The notes under the pieces were generated by a model. That model was not told where the DNA came from. It did no database searches and saw only the letters and a list, made by a program, of their open reading frames with translations. A DNA stretch of 5,299 nucleotides from Hellea sp. Lineage in GTDB: Bacteria > Pseudomonadota > Alphaproteobacteria > Caulobacterales > Maricaulaceae. The DNA lies in contig JAHDEU010000182.1 of assembly GCA_020628635.1 (NCBI GenBank), positions 1 through 5,299 of the forward strand, given 5' to 3'. Below, one piece after another: positions 5,187 to 5,299 of the stretch. The translations under genes were made by a program, and so were the position numbers. Within the stretch, counting starts at the first letter, position 1. The number at the start of each line of letters is the position of its first letter.

Positions 5187-5299
5187 GTGACAAAGCCGAA
5201 CTTCATCGAATCCCTCGCAGGCGCCATTACCGAGCAGGTGCAGAAGCTCACGCCCGACGCGGACTTTCTCGACACTTTCCAGGACAATTTCCGCACCGC
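5187..5299 (+). CDS. N-terminus of a small helical protein, possibly UbiK/BMFP-like (runs off the right edge)
   Basis: Thirty-seven codons plus two bases are visible: an amphipathic helical start with FIESLAGAITEQVQKL (6-21), then DADFLDTFQDNFRTA. A stop (TAG, 5178-5180) lies just upstream in frame, so GTG 5187 is the first possible start; no Shine-Dalgarno is seen. The pattern resembles the N-terminus of the UbiK/BMFP family (PF04380), short coiled-coil accessory factors of ubiquinone biosynthesis with a start such as KKIEQIARQVHESMP in E. coli. The diagnostic LDLVxREEFD motif would lie beyond the window, so the name is tentative. It is separated from the DUF924 gene by 78 bases and probably has its own promoter. 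Confidence 0.55.
   Translation, partial: MTKPNFIESLAGAITEQVQKLTPDADFLDTFQDNFRT

Noticed and set aside
1..5299. Search for CRISPR arrays, tRNA genes, transposases, integrases or toxin-antitoxin pairs
   Set aside because: No regularly spaced repeats, cloverleaf-like sequence or matching protein motifs were seen in any supported gene or gap.

Overview
This is a GC-rich bacterial window (third codon positions almost all G or C), and every gene I can support lies on the plus strand. The REP-like palindromes at the left edge, the alphaproteobacterial flavour of the proteins, GTG starts without Shine-Dalgarno sequences and a Caulobacter-like -10 element suggest an alphaproteobacterium, possibly of the Caulobacterales/Maricaulales type. 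That placement is inferred from style, not from a marker gene.

Layout: positions 1-318 are non-coding and hold two related GC-rich palindromes in inverted orientation plus the region upstream of the first gene. A TetR-family regulator follows (319-963). After 72 bases containing two abutting palindromes comes a large exported protein of unknown function (1036-2517), with a signal peptide, a Gly/Tyr-rich tract, a long Arg/Pro/Ser/Thr-rich tract and a compact C-terminal segment. The 252-base gap 2518-2769 is the most structured non-coding stretch. It has a perfect 8-bp hairpin, a cluster of operator-like half-sites and a strong intrinsic terminator, and a 14-bp exact direct repeat brackets the whole gap. 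The last copy of that repeat supplies the ribosome binding site of the next gene. Then come a FATP/VLACS-type long-chain acyl-CoA synthetase (2770-4560) and, overlapping it by 4 bases, a DUF924 protein (4557-5108). The right edge carries the first 37 codons of a further gene (from 5187), tentatively a UbiK/BMFP-like small coiled-coil protein.

How they may work together: the synthetase and the DUF924 gene form a translationally coupled pair, presumably for fatty-acid activation. The TetR regulator resembles the type often found near lipid-metabolism genes, so it may act on the synthetase through the half-site cluster at 2603-2637, but this is inference. The exported low-complexity protein between them has no visible metabolic link. 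I see no CRISPR array, transposase, tRNA, rRNA or phage gene. The least ordinary items are the structured gap before the synthetase and the split-domain look of the exported protein. Neither is proof of a new system.
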